64,000 nt of DNA from Cohnella caldifontis. Lineage in GTDB: Bacteria; Bacillota; Bacilli; Paenibacillales; Paenibacillaceae. The stretch is taken from the NCBI RefSeq assembly GCF_029360585.1, contig NZ_JAQZSJ010000008.1:141417-205416 (forward strand), given 5' to 3'. The notes under the pieces were generated by a model. It saw only the letters and a program-made list of their open reading frames with translations. It had not been told where the DNA came from and did no database searches. Shown here one piece after another: positions 51,588 through 59,446 of the stretch (positions are counted from its first letter, which is position 1; the number at the start of each line of letters is the position of its first letter). Position numbers and translations under genes: made by a program.

Positions 51588-52748
51588 ATGATTATCATGA
51601 GAACGAGCGAGTGCAGACCGGGAATGAAGCTGGGCCGCTCCATTTATACGGAACAAGGACACGTGCTGGCGGGCCGGGGGTTCACTTTGACGGATCACGC
51701 CATCCAAAAGCTTCACCAGATGGGGCTGCCGTTCCTGCATATCGAAGAGCAGGGAACGGAGGATATCGCGCCGGATCAAGCGATCCGCGACGAGACGCTG
51801 ATCGTTTTGCACGGAGCGCTGACGCACGTCATGGACGAGCTGGCGGACGGACCGAAGGAAACGTTGTCGCCGACGGTCGTTCGGTTCTGCTACGATTCCG
51901 CCAAAATGATGATCGACGACCTGCGCATGCGGCGCAACCATCTTTGCCTGCCCGTTCATCTCAGCACCATGGTGACGGACGGGGACAAGCAGCATTTTCT
52001 GGAGCACGCCTTGAACGTAGGCGTATGCGCGACGAAGCTGGGACTCGAGGAAGGACTCGCCGGGGAAGAGCTTCAAGCGTTCGCCATGGGGGCCATGCTG
52101 CATGACGTCGGGCGCCTGCTGGTTCCCGGAGGCCTGGGCGATCCGGACGAGAACGGGCCAGGGGAAGCCGGAAACCATGCCGAAATGGGATTCCGCCTGC
52201 TGAGGGACAGCGGATTTCCGACGCTGACGTCCCAATGCGCGCTGCTCCACCACGAACGGGTAGACGGCAGCGGATACCCGTTCGGGCTCAAGGGCAACCG
52301 GATCCATTCCCTGATCCAGTGGGTCAGCATTTTCGATTTGTTCGATACGCTTGTCAACGGGCGCAACGGCCGGGCTTCGATGCTGCCGCATGAAGCCTTG
52401 GAATACCTGTACGGCTATGCCGGAACCTTGTTCGACATGGAAAAGATATGCCGGCTGCGGGACAGCCTGGCGCTCTTCCCGAGGGGCACCACCGTCCAGC
52501 TCAGCTCCGGGGAGATCGGCGTCGTGTCCGGTTTCCATGAGGACAGCAAGCAGCGCCCGATCGTGCGGGTCATCCGCAACGAGCATGGAGCGGTTCTGGA
52601 CCGTCCGTACGAGGTCGACCTCAAGCGCCAGCTTCACTTGATGATCAGCGGCTTCGGCGGATCGAGGCCGGCGGACGGCGGGATGCTGCCCCCGAGCCAA
52701 GGCGAAGCCCGGGAAAGCCGCAGCAATCAAGTGTTCCACGTGGTCTGA
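51588..52748 (+). CDS. HD-GYP domain protein, cyclic-di-GMP phosphodiesterase
   Basis: 386 residues. The N-terminal part (about 1-90, RTSECRPGMKLGRSIYTEQG) is the DUF3391-like lead seen in many HD-GYP proteins. The HD-GYP domain (about 120-300) includes AMGAMLHDVGRLLVPGGLG, the downstream His in NHAEMGFRLL, and HHERVDGSGYPFGLKGNRIH, the GYP signature. It should hydrolyse c-di-GMP with a bi-metal centre, lowering sessile behaviour. The start is ATG 51588 behind AAGGAAG; ATG 51597 is possible. Divergent from the two-component operon, whose regulator may control it. Confidence 0.92.
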   Translation: MIIMRTSECRPGMKLGRSIYTEQGHVLAGRGFTLTDHAIQKLHQMGLPFLHIEEQGTEDIAPDQAIRDETLIVLHGALTHVMDELADGPKETLSPTVVRFCYDSAKMMIDDLRMRRNHLCLPVHLSTMVTDGDKQHFLEHALNVGVCATKLGLEEGLAGEELQAFAMGAMLHDVGRLLVPGGLGDPDENGPGEAGNHAEMGFRLLRDSGFPTLTSQCALLHHERVDGSGYPFGLKGNRIHSLIQWVSIFDLFDTLVNGRNGRASMLPHEALEYLYGYAGTLFDMEKICRLRDSLALFPRGTTVQLSSGEIGVVSGFHEDSKQRPIVRVIRNEHGAVLDRPYEVDLKRQLHLMISGFGGSRPADGGMLPPSQGEARESRSNQVFHVV

Positions 52749-52777
52749 TCATCCAGAAAAAACCAGCCGTTTTGTTC

Positions 52778-52806
52778 TTGACTTTTTATCGCGAAATCAT
52801 TATTCT
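52778..52806 (+). promoter_or_regulatory. tRNA-Thr promoter
   Basis: TTGACT (52778-52783), 17 bp, TATTCT (52801-52806), 13 bp upstream of the mature tRNA. Confidence 0.7.
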
Positions 52807-52819
52807 ATAAAAGTGTCTT

Positions 52820-52895
52820 GCTGATGTAGCTCAGCTGGTAGAGCAACGCATTCGTAATGCGTGGGTCGGGGGTTCGAGTCCCTTCATCAGCACCA
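52820..52895 (+). tRNA. tRNA-Thr, anticodon CGU
   Basis: A 76-nt cloverleaf with encoded CCA. Acceptor GCTGATG (52820-52826) pairs with CATCAGC (52885-52891). The anticodon stem ACGCA/TGCGT encloses loop TTCGTAA, so the anticodon is CGT at 52853-52855, reading ACG (Thr). The T-arm is GGGGG-TTCGAGT-CCCTT with two wobble pairs. Own promoter and terminator; monocistronic. Confidence 0.96.
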
Positions 52896-52914
52896 CTTTA
52901 TACAATACTGAACA

Positions 52915-52940
52915 ACGCGATCCTCGGGTCGCGTTTTTTT
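52915..52940 (+). terminator. Rho-independent terminator after tRNA-Thr
   Basis: ACGCGA (52915-52920) pairs with TCGCGT (52929-52934), followed by a seven-T run. Confidence 0.85.
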
Positions 52941-53004
52941 GTTGTTTCCATAAGGCGAAAAAAATGGTAATCTGCATTCGACAAAATTCGAGAGGATGTC
53001 CCCC

Positions 53005-54540
53005 ATGCGCTTAGCTTCCCCGCGCCTTACTTCCATGCCTCGCAAAGTTTCCGTTTTCGTGCTTGTCCTGCTCGCGATACTAGCTCTGTTGCCGGCAGCC
53101 GCGAATGCGGCCGCGGCTTCCAAATTCATCGACATCGCCAAATGGAATCACCCGACGAAAGCCGTTCTGTCGGCGAATAAAGTCAAACTCAAGCAGCTGA
53201 AGCAAGTGAACGGAAGTTATCTCATGTACTACGTCACGCTGCCGAACCCTTCGCCTCTGCAAGAGAAAAGCAAATTCGAAGCCTTCATCGGCAAGATGGC
53301 CAAAGCGAACGCCTACAATCCGTTCGAAATGTGGGACGGGGCGAAAAGCGTGAAGGTCACGACCGACAAGGCCGGCAAGAAGGTCAAAGCTATCGCTTAC
53401 GCCAATATGGGCACGTACTTCAAGGCGGTCTACGCCACGCCTGCGACCGCATCGGCGGCCGGCCTGCATCCCGTGCCGGTCCGCGAGATCGACCCCGCCG
53501 TCGCCGGACGGGTGCTGGAATTGCTCGCGCACCCGGAGGACTATGGCGATGCGGATTGGCAAAACGGCCTTTTTCCGGGGGGTTACGGGGAAATTATCGT
53601 ATCCGATCGATTCGACGGGCCGGCGGTCGGCGGTTTGAAGCTAGGAGACTCCATGGATCGGGTTTACGAAGAGCTTGGAGACCCCAGCTTCTACTTTTCC
53701 GATACCGACGAAATGTTCTACAGGACGCCGGATCTGTACATCGGGATTCAGGGCAGCGACGCGATCGAGGCCTTCATCCTGGCGCTGCCTCCCGTTCAGC
53801 CGTCCGATCCGGACGCGCTGAAGAAGCTGATCGAAGGCGTGAACCGGACGCCGGATCTGAACGACTACTTGTTCGACGATCCGTTCGGACACGCGCTGTT
53901 CGGAGATCCCGGCTTCATCCACGGCGGAGGCAGCTACGGGATGAATCCGGCAGGGCTCTACGTCGAACAGTTCGATGACCTTACGATTACCGTTTACAAC
54001 AATTACGCCGGTCATCTGTATGCCTCGACGGCCCAGTCGAAATACAAGGTTGAATTTCTCGACGAGGACTACGTCATTTCCGGCATGTATTGGAGTTTGC
54101 TGGGCCATGAAGATCTGAACGACCGCTTCGCGAAAGAGGGGCTCGAGTCGCCTAAAGGAACGTACAGCGCTTTGTATGACTGGATCAACAGCGATTCCCA
54201 ATATTTCACGATTCGCACGCTGGACAACAGCCGGCAGGATCTCTACGTTGGCGGAGGGTACGGCGACTTTTTCTGGTTGTCGGACGACACGCTGCTGGCG
54301 GCTTCGGCATTCGGCGGCACGGTCGATTTGATCCGCGTAACCGGCGACAGAGACGATGTGCACGACATTTTGCCGGAGATCGAAGGGTTGGAATTGGGAG
54401 AAGAAGGGGCGTTCGACATCGGATTGCGCCAGATCGGTACCGGCAAGCTTCAATTGACGCTAGACGATGAAACCTATACCGTGCAATACGCGCAGGATCC
54501 GGAAGGCAACTGGCATTTCAAACGGTCAGGGACGGAGTGA
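53005..54540 (+). CDS. secreted protein of unknown function
   Basis: 511 residues. Signal peptide: KVSVFVLVLLAILALLPAAA, then a likely cleavage after ANAAA (about residue 36). The mature protein has an N-terminal part rich in Lys and small residues (about 40-150) and an acidic C-terminal part with many aromatic and Gly residues (for example GGLKLGDSMDRVYEELGDPS and DLYVGGGYGDFFWLSDDTLL). GLKLGDSMDRVYEELGDP resembles the short GxTxxEVxxxLG motif of SmpA/BamE-like or outer-wall lipoproteins, but I cannot name a family. ATG 53005 follows GAGAGGA. It is coupled to the next gene, whose start lies 5 bp past this stop. Confidence 0.78.
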   Translation: MRLASPRLTSMPRKVSVFVLVLLAILALLPAAANAAAASKFIDIAKWNHPTKAVLSANKVKLKQLKQVNGSYLMYYVTLPNPSPLQEKSKFEAFIGKMAKANAYNPFEMWDGAKSVKVTTDKAGKKVKAIAYANMGTYFKAVYATPATASAAGLHPVPVREIDPAVAGRVLELLAHPEDYGDADWQNGLFPGGYGEIIVSDRFDGPAVGGLKLGDSMDRVYEELGDPSFYFSDTDEMFYRTPDLYIGIQGSDAIEAFILALPPVQPSDPDALKKLIEGVNRTPDLNDYLFDDPFGHALFGDPGFIHGGGSYGMNPAGLYVEQFDDLTITVYNNYAGHLYASTAQSKYKVEFLDEDYVISGMYWSLLGHEDLNDRFAKEGLESPKGTYSALYDWINSDSQYFTIRTLDNSRQDLYVGGGYGDFFWLSDDTLLAASAFGGTVDLIRVTGDRDDVHDILPEIEGLELGEEGAFDIGLRQIGTGKLQLTLDDETYTVQYAQDPEGNWHFKRSGTE

Positions 54541-54545
54541 AGCCT

Positions 54546-56381
54546 ATGACGGAAGGTTTGGAATCGGCCGCCCAACCGGCGGCTCCGCAAGCGCAAGGCC
54601 GGAAGCCGGGCAAACGCGCGATCATGGCGATAACGGCCGGCGTGCTGATCATCCTGCTGGCAGCCGCGGCGTTCTTCTGGCTTCGGCCGCAAGGGCCTTC
54701 CCGGTTATATTACCCCAACGGAGCCGTTCAATATGAAGGCCAGTTGAAGGAAGGTTCGCAGGACGGCAAAGGCAAGTCGTACGACCCGGCCGGCAAACGG
54801 GAATATGACGGTCTCTGGAAGTCGGGGAAATACGAGGGCGAGGGCATCCTTTACGACTCATCCGGCAACGTTCGGTTCCAGGGCGTGTTCAAGGAAGGAA
54901 AGCCCTGGACCGGCAAAGGAAAAGTCGAGGCGGGCACAACGGTCTACGAGGGCGGGCTTCAAAACGGCCAATACGCCGGAACGGGCAAGCTGAGCGTCGG
55001 CGGACAGCTGGTCTACGAGGGTCAATTCGCGAATTCCGTTCGGGAAGGGAGCGGCAAGTCGTTCGACAAGGAAGGTCGCCTCGCATATGACGGCCTGTGG
55101 CATCAGGATCAATATGAAGGGAAAGGCACTACGTACAAACCGGACGGCGGTGTCGACGCCGAGGGAACGTGGAAAGCAGGCAAGCTGTGGGAAGGACGCC
55201 AAGGGTACGTCCTGTACGAGAACGGTATGATCTCCAACCTCAAAGCGGTAAAGGTCGGGTCCAAATGGGGATTCGCCGCGCTGGATGGGACGATCGTCAT
55301 CAACCCCCAGTTTCAGTGGGTCGGCTCGTTTCAGGAAAATTTGGCCCCCGTCGGCACCGGAACGGATGACCCCCAATGGGGGTTCATCGACCGGGAGGGC
55401 AAGTACGTCATCAATCCCCAGTTCAGCTATGCCGGGGAATTCGAGAACGGACTCGCGCTCGCGGCGATCGGCGATTCCGACGGTACTTATAAATACGGCT
55501 TCGTGGACAAGAACGGCAAATTCGTCATCAACCCGCAATTCGACTGGGCCGGCGGTTTTAAAGACGGAATTTCCTTCGTGCAGGTCGGAATCGGGGATGA
55601 AGCCAGATACGGCTTCATCGATCCTGCCGGAAAATACGTCATCAACCCGAAATTCGGCTATCTTTCGGAATTTTCCGAAGAACTGGCGCTGGCTTACGAA
55701 CCGGGAGAAAACGGCGAAACGGGGCACTGGGGATATATCGACAAGCAAGGCCAATGGGCCATCGAACCGCAATTCGCGGCGGCTAACGATTTCTCCGAGG
55801 GACTGGCGTCGGTCGGACTCGAAAGCGACGACGGATTTCCCGTATACGGCGTGATCGACAAGCAAGGACGATATATCGTGAACCCGCAGTATCGCGCCAT
55901 CGGAATGTATAAGGAAGGCTTGGCATCATACGCGATCGCCGACGGCGACCAATACCGGTACGGATTTCTGGATCCGAACGGGCAGGAAGTCATCAAAGCC
56001 CAGTTTGCGTCCGCCTATTTATTCTCCGAGGGATTGGCTTCGGCCGCCATCCAGCGCGGCGACCGTTGGCTGATCGGATATATCGATAAGCAGGGGAAAT
56101 GGGCGATCGAGCCCCAATTCGAGTACGGAGCGGATTTTTCGGGCGGCTATGCGGTCGTAGCGGTCGGGGGTAAATACGGCCTGATCGACAAAACCGGCAA
56201 GTACGCGTTGAATCCGAAATACGGGAGCGTGTCCAACGTAAACGACGGCTTGGTCGCCATTGGCGAAGGCAAGTCGTACGAGTCCCAGAAATACGGCTAT
56301 GCCGCGCTGGATGGGACGCTCGTCGTTCCTCCGCAATTCGACGGGCTGTCCGAATTCCAATACGAGGAATACGGGGATTAA
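54546..56381 (+). CDS. membrane protein with MORN repeats and WG repeats
   Basis: 611 residues. A cytoplasmic tail (about 1-27), one membrane segment (IMAITAGVLIILLAAAAFFW) and a large outside part. The first outside section has about six MORN repeats (YPNGAVQYEGQLKEGSQDGK, YDGLWKSGKYEGEG and so on, about 55-220). The second has about eight WG (KWG) repeats (KWGFAALDGTIVINPQF, GFIDREGKYVINPQFSYAGE and so on, about 235-610). Both repeat types mediate binding, to lipids or to proteins and wall, and no enzyme activity is implied. ATG 54546 has GGAG 8 nt upstream. Translational coupling to the secreted protein before it suggests they act together at the cell surface. Confidence 0.88.
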   Translation: MTEGLESAAQPAAPQAQGRKPGKRAIMAITAGVLIILLAAAAFFWLRPQGPSRLYYPNGAVQYEGQLKEGSQDGKGKSYDPAGKREYDGLWKSGKYEGEGILYDSSGNVRFQGVFKEGKPWTGKGKVEAGTTVYEGGLQNGQYAGTGKLSVGGQLVYEGQFANSVREGSGKSFDKEGRLAYDGLWHQDQYEGKGTTYKPDGGVDAEGTWKAGKLWEGRQGYVLYENGMISNLKAVKVGSKWGFAALDGTIVINPQFQWVGSFQENLAPVGTGTDDPQWGFIDREGKYVINPQFSYAGEFENGLALAAIGDSDGTYKYGFVDKNGKFVINPQFDWAGGFKDGISFVQVGIGDEARYGFIDPAGKYVINPKFGYLSEFSEELALAYEPGENGETGHWGYIDKQGQWAIEPQFAAANDFSEGLASVGLESDDGFPVYGVIDKQGRYIVNPQYRAIGMYKEGLASYAIADGDQYRYGFLDPNGQEVIKAQFASAYLFSEGLASAAIQRGDRWLIGYIDKQGKWAIEPQFEYGADFSGGYAVVAVGGKYGLIDKTGKYALNPKYGSVSNVNDGLVAIGEGKSYESQKYGYAALDGTLVVPPQFDGLSEFQYEEYGD

Positions 56382-56388
56382 CGACAAG

Positions 56389-56422
56389 GGCCGGATCCGT
56401 GAACAACGGGTCCGGCCTTTTT
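56389..56422 (+). terminator. Rho-independent terminator after the MORN/WG gene
   Basis: GGCCGGATCCGT (56389-56400) pairs with ACGGGTCCGGCC (56406-56417) with one wobble, then TTTTT. Confidence 0.9.
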
Positions 56423-56434
56423 CCTTATGGCTGC

Positions 56435-56779
56435 TTAAACCGACATAACGCGGTCCGGGCGGAGCATGTAGCGGTGGAACAACCATTCCGCGATGCCCAC
56501 GATCGCCGAGATCAGCACGATTTCCCAGAAATTCAGAGTCAAGTTAAGAATGGAGCCGACGATCCACAAGTACACGGCCGACATTAACGCGTCCGCGACC
56601 GTCGCCGTGGCGTTGTTGGAGAGCCGAAGGATGAGCTGGTCTCCGGCAAACCAGGATACGACCGCGAACAGCAGCGAGACGATGACGGCGTTCGTTAACG
56701 AGATGTTGGAATACCAGTACAGCAGTAAGGACAGAACCGCGCCGGTCATCACCAATTTGGCGAGAAATTTCAGGATCAT
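56435..56779 (-). CDS. DUF2512 (YndM-type) membrane protein
   Basis: 114 residues with four hydrophobic segments, beginning MILKFLAKLVMTGAVLSLLL, followed by AVIVSLLFAVVSWFAGDQLI and a final IVGIAEWLFHRYML. This is the DUF2512/YndM pattern of Firmicutes; function unknown. AAAGGAGA is spaced 8 nt from ATG 56779, so the in-frame ATG 56839 is rejected. Stand-alone and convergent with the MORN/WG gene. Confidence 0.85.
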   Translation of the reverse strand: MILKFLAKLVMTGAVLSLLLYWYSNISLTNAVIVSLLFAVVSWFAGDQLILRLSNNATATVADALMSAVYLWIVGSILNLTLNFWEIVLISAIVGIAEWLFHRYMLRPDRVMSV

Positions 56780-56985
56780 GTCCCAGGTCTCCTTTGAAGT
56801 CGGATTCTCGCTGCAGCTTGTCGAACTTATGATAGCCACGGACGTGCCGCGTTATTCGGCGCCGTATGTGGTTCCGGTTATGGTATGTCCTTTCCGAGTT
56901 TTGCCGACGGGGAGATCGCATAGTTGACCCTGACGGGGGAACCTTAAGCGAGGATCAAAAAATCGTTCAAAAGGTGGGTACAACA

Positions 56986-57474
56986 GTGAAAAAGCGGATC
57001 AGCAGCGGTTTATTGGTCGCAAGCGTATCTCTGATGTTGTCGGTGCCGGCCTTTGCACAGGGAACGACGGGAATGGGGACGACGGGCGCGAACGGGACGA
57101 CCGGCGCGGGAACTTATAATGCGACTGGCGTCGGAACGACCGCCACGAATACGGGGACGTACGGAACCGGCACTTTCGGCACGAACACCTACAGCACGTA
57201 TGCCGGCACCGGCACCACGACGGGGACCGGCACGACCGGGGTCGGCACCGGAACGTTCGGGGCTCGCGCGTTCAACAATAACAATAACGGGCTGATGGGC
57301 GGTACCCGTTACGGCACGAACAACTACACGGGTTACAACACGAACAACACGAACGGCAACTACCGCACCGCGGCGGCGAACAACAACGACTATGACTGGG
57401 GCTGGTTGGGTCTGCTCGGCCTGATCGGACTCGCCGGCATGGCCCGCAACCGCAACCCGCAGAATAACCGTTAA
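56986..57474 (+). CDS. WGxxGxxG-tailed, Thr/Gly/Asn-rich secreted protein
   Basis: 162 residues. A signal peptide (MKKRISSGLLVASVSLMLSV, cleavage near AFA-Q) is followed by about 100 residues of low-complexity sequence dominated by Gly and Thr (GTGTTTGTGTTGVGTGTFG), then Asn (NNNNNGLMGGTRYGTNN). The end is WGWLGLLGLIGLAGMARNRN, the WGxxGxxG C-terminal module that places a hydrophobic helix and a basic cluster like a sorting or anchoring signal. Start GTG 56986 with AAGGTGG 8 nt upstream. Function unknown; likely an envelope or spore-surface component. Confidence 0.85.
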   Translation: MKKRISSGLLVASVSLMLSVPAFAQGTTGMGTTGANGTTGAGTYNATGVGTTATNTGTYGTGTFGTNTYSTYAGTGTTTGTGTTGVGTGTFGARAFNNNNNGLMGGTRYGTNNYTGYNTNNTNGNYRTAAANNNDYDWGWLGLLGLIGLAGMARNRNPQNNR

Positions 57475-57499
57475 TTCCAATTCGCGTCAGGGAATAAAG

Positions 57500-57539
57500 G
57501 CGCCCTCCAACCGGCCGGATATGGCACGAAGGAGGGCGC
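57500..57539. terminator. bidirectional terminator between the WGxxGxxG and ImmA genes
   Basis: GCGCCCTCC (57500-57508) pairs with GGAGGGCGC (57531-57539); TCTTAT follows on the plus strand and TTTATTCC on the minus strand. Confidence 0.75.
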
Positions 57540-57552
57540 TCTTATGCGCGGT

Positions 57553-58113
57553 TTAGGATTCCGGGCTCATGGCCATTTTGGACGCGCTTCTCCCGGGGCT
57601 GAATTTGAGGGCCTCTTCCCATAGGATTTGGGCGAAGATCCGGCGGCGGATCTGTTCCAATCGCCGGAGCGCCAGCGGAATCGTAACGCCGAACCGCTCG
57701 GCCAACAGCTCGGCTCCTTCTTCCAAATGGTCCGGAATCGCCATCCCCATCAACATGGAGGCCGGGATCGCCCCGTAAAGGACGAACCGGTTGGCTTCGG
57801 CCTCCTGGACTTCGCAGAACGATTTCGGCATCAGCGTCTGGTTTCCGGCATGGCGCAGAACATGGCAGAGTTCGTGGAGGAAATCTTCCCACTGTTCCCT
57901 GGCGTTCAGCCGCTTGTCGATCAAGACGGAACGCATGCCCATGTATTCGAGCGCCCGGCTGGTCTCGTCCAAGTAGTGAACCCATACGTTCAACCTGGAA
58001 GCCACTTCGTCAACGTTCAGTTGGGAGGGTTCGCGTATGCCGGCTTTTCTCCACAATTGGTCCGTCCACTGTTCAAGTGCCGTCGGTACATAATTCAGAA
58101 TCAATTCATTCAC
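57553..58113 (-). CDS. ImmA/IrrE-family metallopeptidase of the tail locus
   Basis: About 186 residues from GTG 58113. The zinc-peptidase motif is DFLHELCHVLRHAG (HExxH), with a downstream Glu in EVQEAEANRFVLYGAIPAS as third ligand. ImmA-type proteases cleave a phage or element repressor after DNA damage. The repressor gene lies immediately upstream (58181) in the same orientation, so XRE repressor and protease form the usual switch pair. The frame is open far upstream through the XRE gene in another register, but nothing there is conserved. AGGCGG lies directly at the start; TTG 58104 is an alternative. Confidence 0.88.
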   Translation of the reverse strand: MNELILNYVPTALEQWTDQLWRKAGIREPSQLNVDEVASRLNVWVHYLDETSRALEYMGMRSVLIDKRLNAREQWEDFLHELCHVLRHAGNQTLMPKSFCEVQEAEANRFVLYGAIPASMLMGMAIPDHLEEGAELLAERFGVTIPLALRRLEQIRRRIFAQILWEEALKFSPGRSASKMAMSPES

Positions 58114-58180
58114 CCGCCTAGGGGAATATATGTTCGCATGAGAGGCGAAAAAGAAAGGCCCGCCCGGGCCCCGCCGTATT

Positions 58181-58573
58181 TCAAGATTCTCCCTGCCGGT
58201 CGCCCGGCTTCCGGCCTTGTTCCTTCTCCTGAATAAACGCCCAGAACCGCCGCATCTCCTCTTTGCGGGCTTCCGGAGCAGCCAAGTACTCTTTGAAAAA
58301 CACGCCATGTTCCGGATTCTGGATGAATGCTTCGAAAGCCGAGTGCGCGGATTGGTCGCGGTTCGCCGAAGCATCGTCCGATCGGCCTAACAAATAATCG
58401 GCAGTCGTATGGTAGTACTCGGCAAATCGGCTCAGCATGCCCGGATCCGGCTTGCGGTCGCCGGATTCGTATCTCGAGAGTTGGACATTGCTGATCCCGA
58501 GTTCTCTGGCGGCGTCCAACTGGGTTTTGCCGAATTTCTCCCTCCGCTCGCGGAGGCGATCGCCAAGCGTCAT
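58181..58573 (-). CDS. XRE-family repressor of the PBSX-like tail locus
   Basis: 130 residues. N-terminal helix-turn-helix (about 6-62): LRERREKFGKTQLDAARELG then ISNVQLSRYESGDRKPDPGM. The C-terminal part is short and charged (about 80-130), probably for oligomerisation and as the ImmA target. A minus-strand promoter TTTACC (58632-58627) / TATACT (58610-58605) has one operator within its spacer, showing autorepression. Three further operators cover the rightward promoter of the tail genes. By analogy with Xre of PBSX it keeps the tail operon off until damage. Confidence 0.92.
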   Translation of the reverse strand: MTLGDRLRERREKFGKTQLDAARELGISNVQLSRYESGDRKPDPGMLSRFAEYYHTTADYLLGRSDDASANRDQSAHSAFEAFIQNPEHGVFFKEYLAAPEARKEEMRRFWAFIQEKEQGRKPGDRQGES

Positions 58574-58604
58574 GGGGATCTTCCTTCGTATTATGGTTGT
58601 CCTT

Positions 58605-58794
58605 AGTATACCACAATTGACGAAACGGTAAAAGCATAGTTTGCCAAAACGGAAAAATTCTTGTTGACTAGGTGCCTATGTCGGCTTAAGATAGAGTAAC
58701 AAATTGCCAATTCGGTAATTCAATCAGTGGTTCAGCACGTAGAAAAGCGGGCTGTCTGAATAGGATTCTGCAGATTGTTTACCAAATTGGCAAA
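58605..58794. promoter_or_regulatory. divergent promoter region with at least four XRE operators
   Basis: Operator-like sites sharing TTTRCCAAWWCGGYAAA or its reverse: TTGACGAAACGGTAAA (58617-58632), TTTGCCAAAACGGAAA (58640-58655), AATTGCCAATTCGGTAATT (58702-58720) and TTTACCAAATTGGCAAA (58778-58794, a perfect dyad apart from the centre). The leftward promoter is TTTACC/TATACT (58632-58605). The rightward promoter is TTGACT (58664-58669), 17 bp, TAAGAT (58687-58692). Confidence 0.8.
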
Positions 58795-58809
58795 ATTGTT
58801 GGAGGGGAG

Positions 58810-59388
58810 ATGGGGAAGTTGAACGGTTATCGCATCACGGATTTGGGGGAAGCCACATTGGACAATTACGCAGCGACGCGCAGATCGCTCTTGCGGACGG
58901 CCGACGATTTGACGGTGCGGATCGCGTCCCTCGAGCCGGCGCGGACGATGGAGCAGCTGAACCGCCTCTTGGCTCTGGAACAGGAACGCCGGATCGTCAT
59001 CGAAATGATTTCGAGCTGCTCTTACGTTATCGAGTGGTTGGAAAAGGGAAAGATGCCGGGAAACCGAAGGGGCATTGAGAGAAGGGCGGGTTATCAGCGC
59101 GAGGTGCTCATGGATGCGGATCGGATCGCAGTTCTTAGGGAATCCGCCGGGAAGGCCGGTTCGAGTCCGTCTTGCGGCGAGGAAACCCGGAGTCAAGTGG
59201 ACCGGGTGCTTCGGATCCTGACCGAGCGGGAGCGGGATTGCTTCGTTCTCGCTCATGGGGAAGGGTTCACGTTCGCCGAAATCGCCGATTTTCTGGGGAT
59301 CAGCAAATCCAGCGTCGGCACTTACATGACCCGGGCGAGCCGGAAAATCGCTTTGTACGTCGGGCGTGCGGGGAAACGGGCAGGGTGA
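58810..59388 (+). CDS. Xpf-like sigma factor / tail-gene activator
   Basis: 192 residues. Only sigma region 4 is obvious, at the C-terminus: RILTERERDCFVLAHGEGFT then FAEIADFLGISKSSVGTYMT. The N-terminal two thirds are helical with no clear region 2. This matches Xpf of PBSX, the sigma-like activator of late genes. It is the first gene of the rightward, XRE-controlled operon. GGAGGGGAG touches ATG 58810; TTG 58819 would be better spaced and may be the true start. Confidence 0.82.
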   Translation: MGKLNGYRITDLGEATLDNYAATRRSLLRTADDLTVRIASLEPARTMEQLNRLLALEQERRIVIEMISSCSYVIEWLEKGKMPGNRRGIERRAGYQREVLMDADRIAVLRESAGKAGSSPSCGEETRSQVDRVLRILTERERDCFVLAHGEGFTFAEIADFLGISKSSVGTYMTRASRKIALYVGRAGKRAG

Positions 59389-59446
59389 TGTCATACGGTT
59401 GCCACTTAAGGATGCAAGGCACTTTCGGGGACTGGGAGGTGAAAGG

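Noticed and set aside
52820..52895. tRNA-Thr as attachment site for the tail locus.
   Set aside because: The tail locus starts about 4.7 kb away behind unrelated housekeeping-type genes, and I saw no repeated copy of the tRNA end and no integrase.
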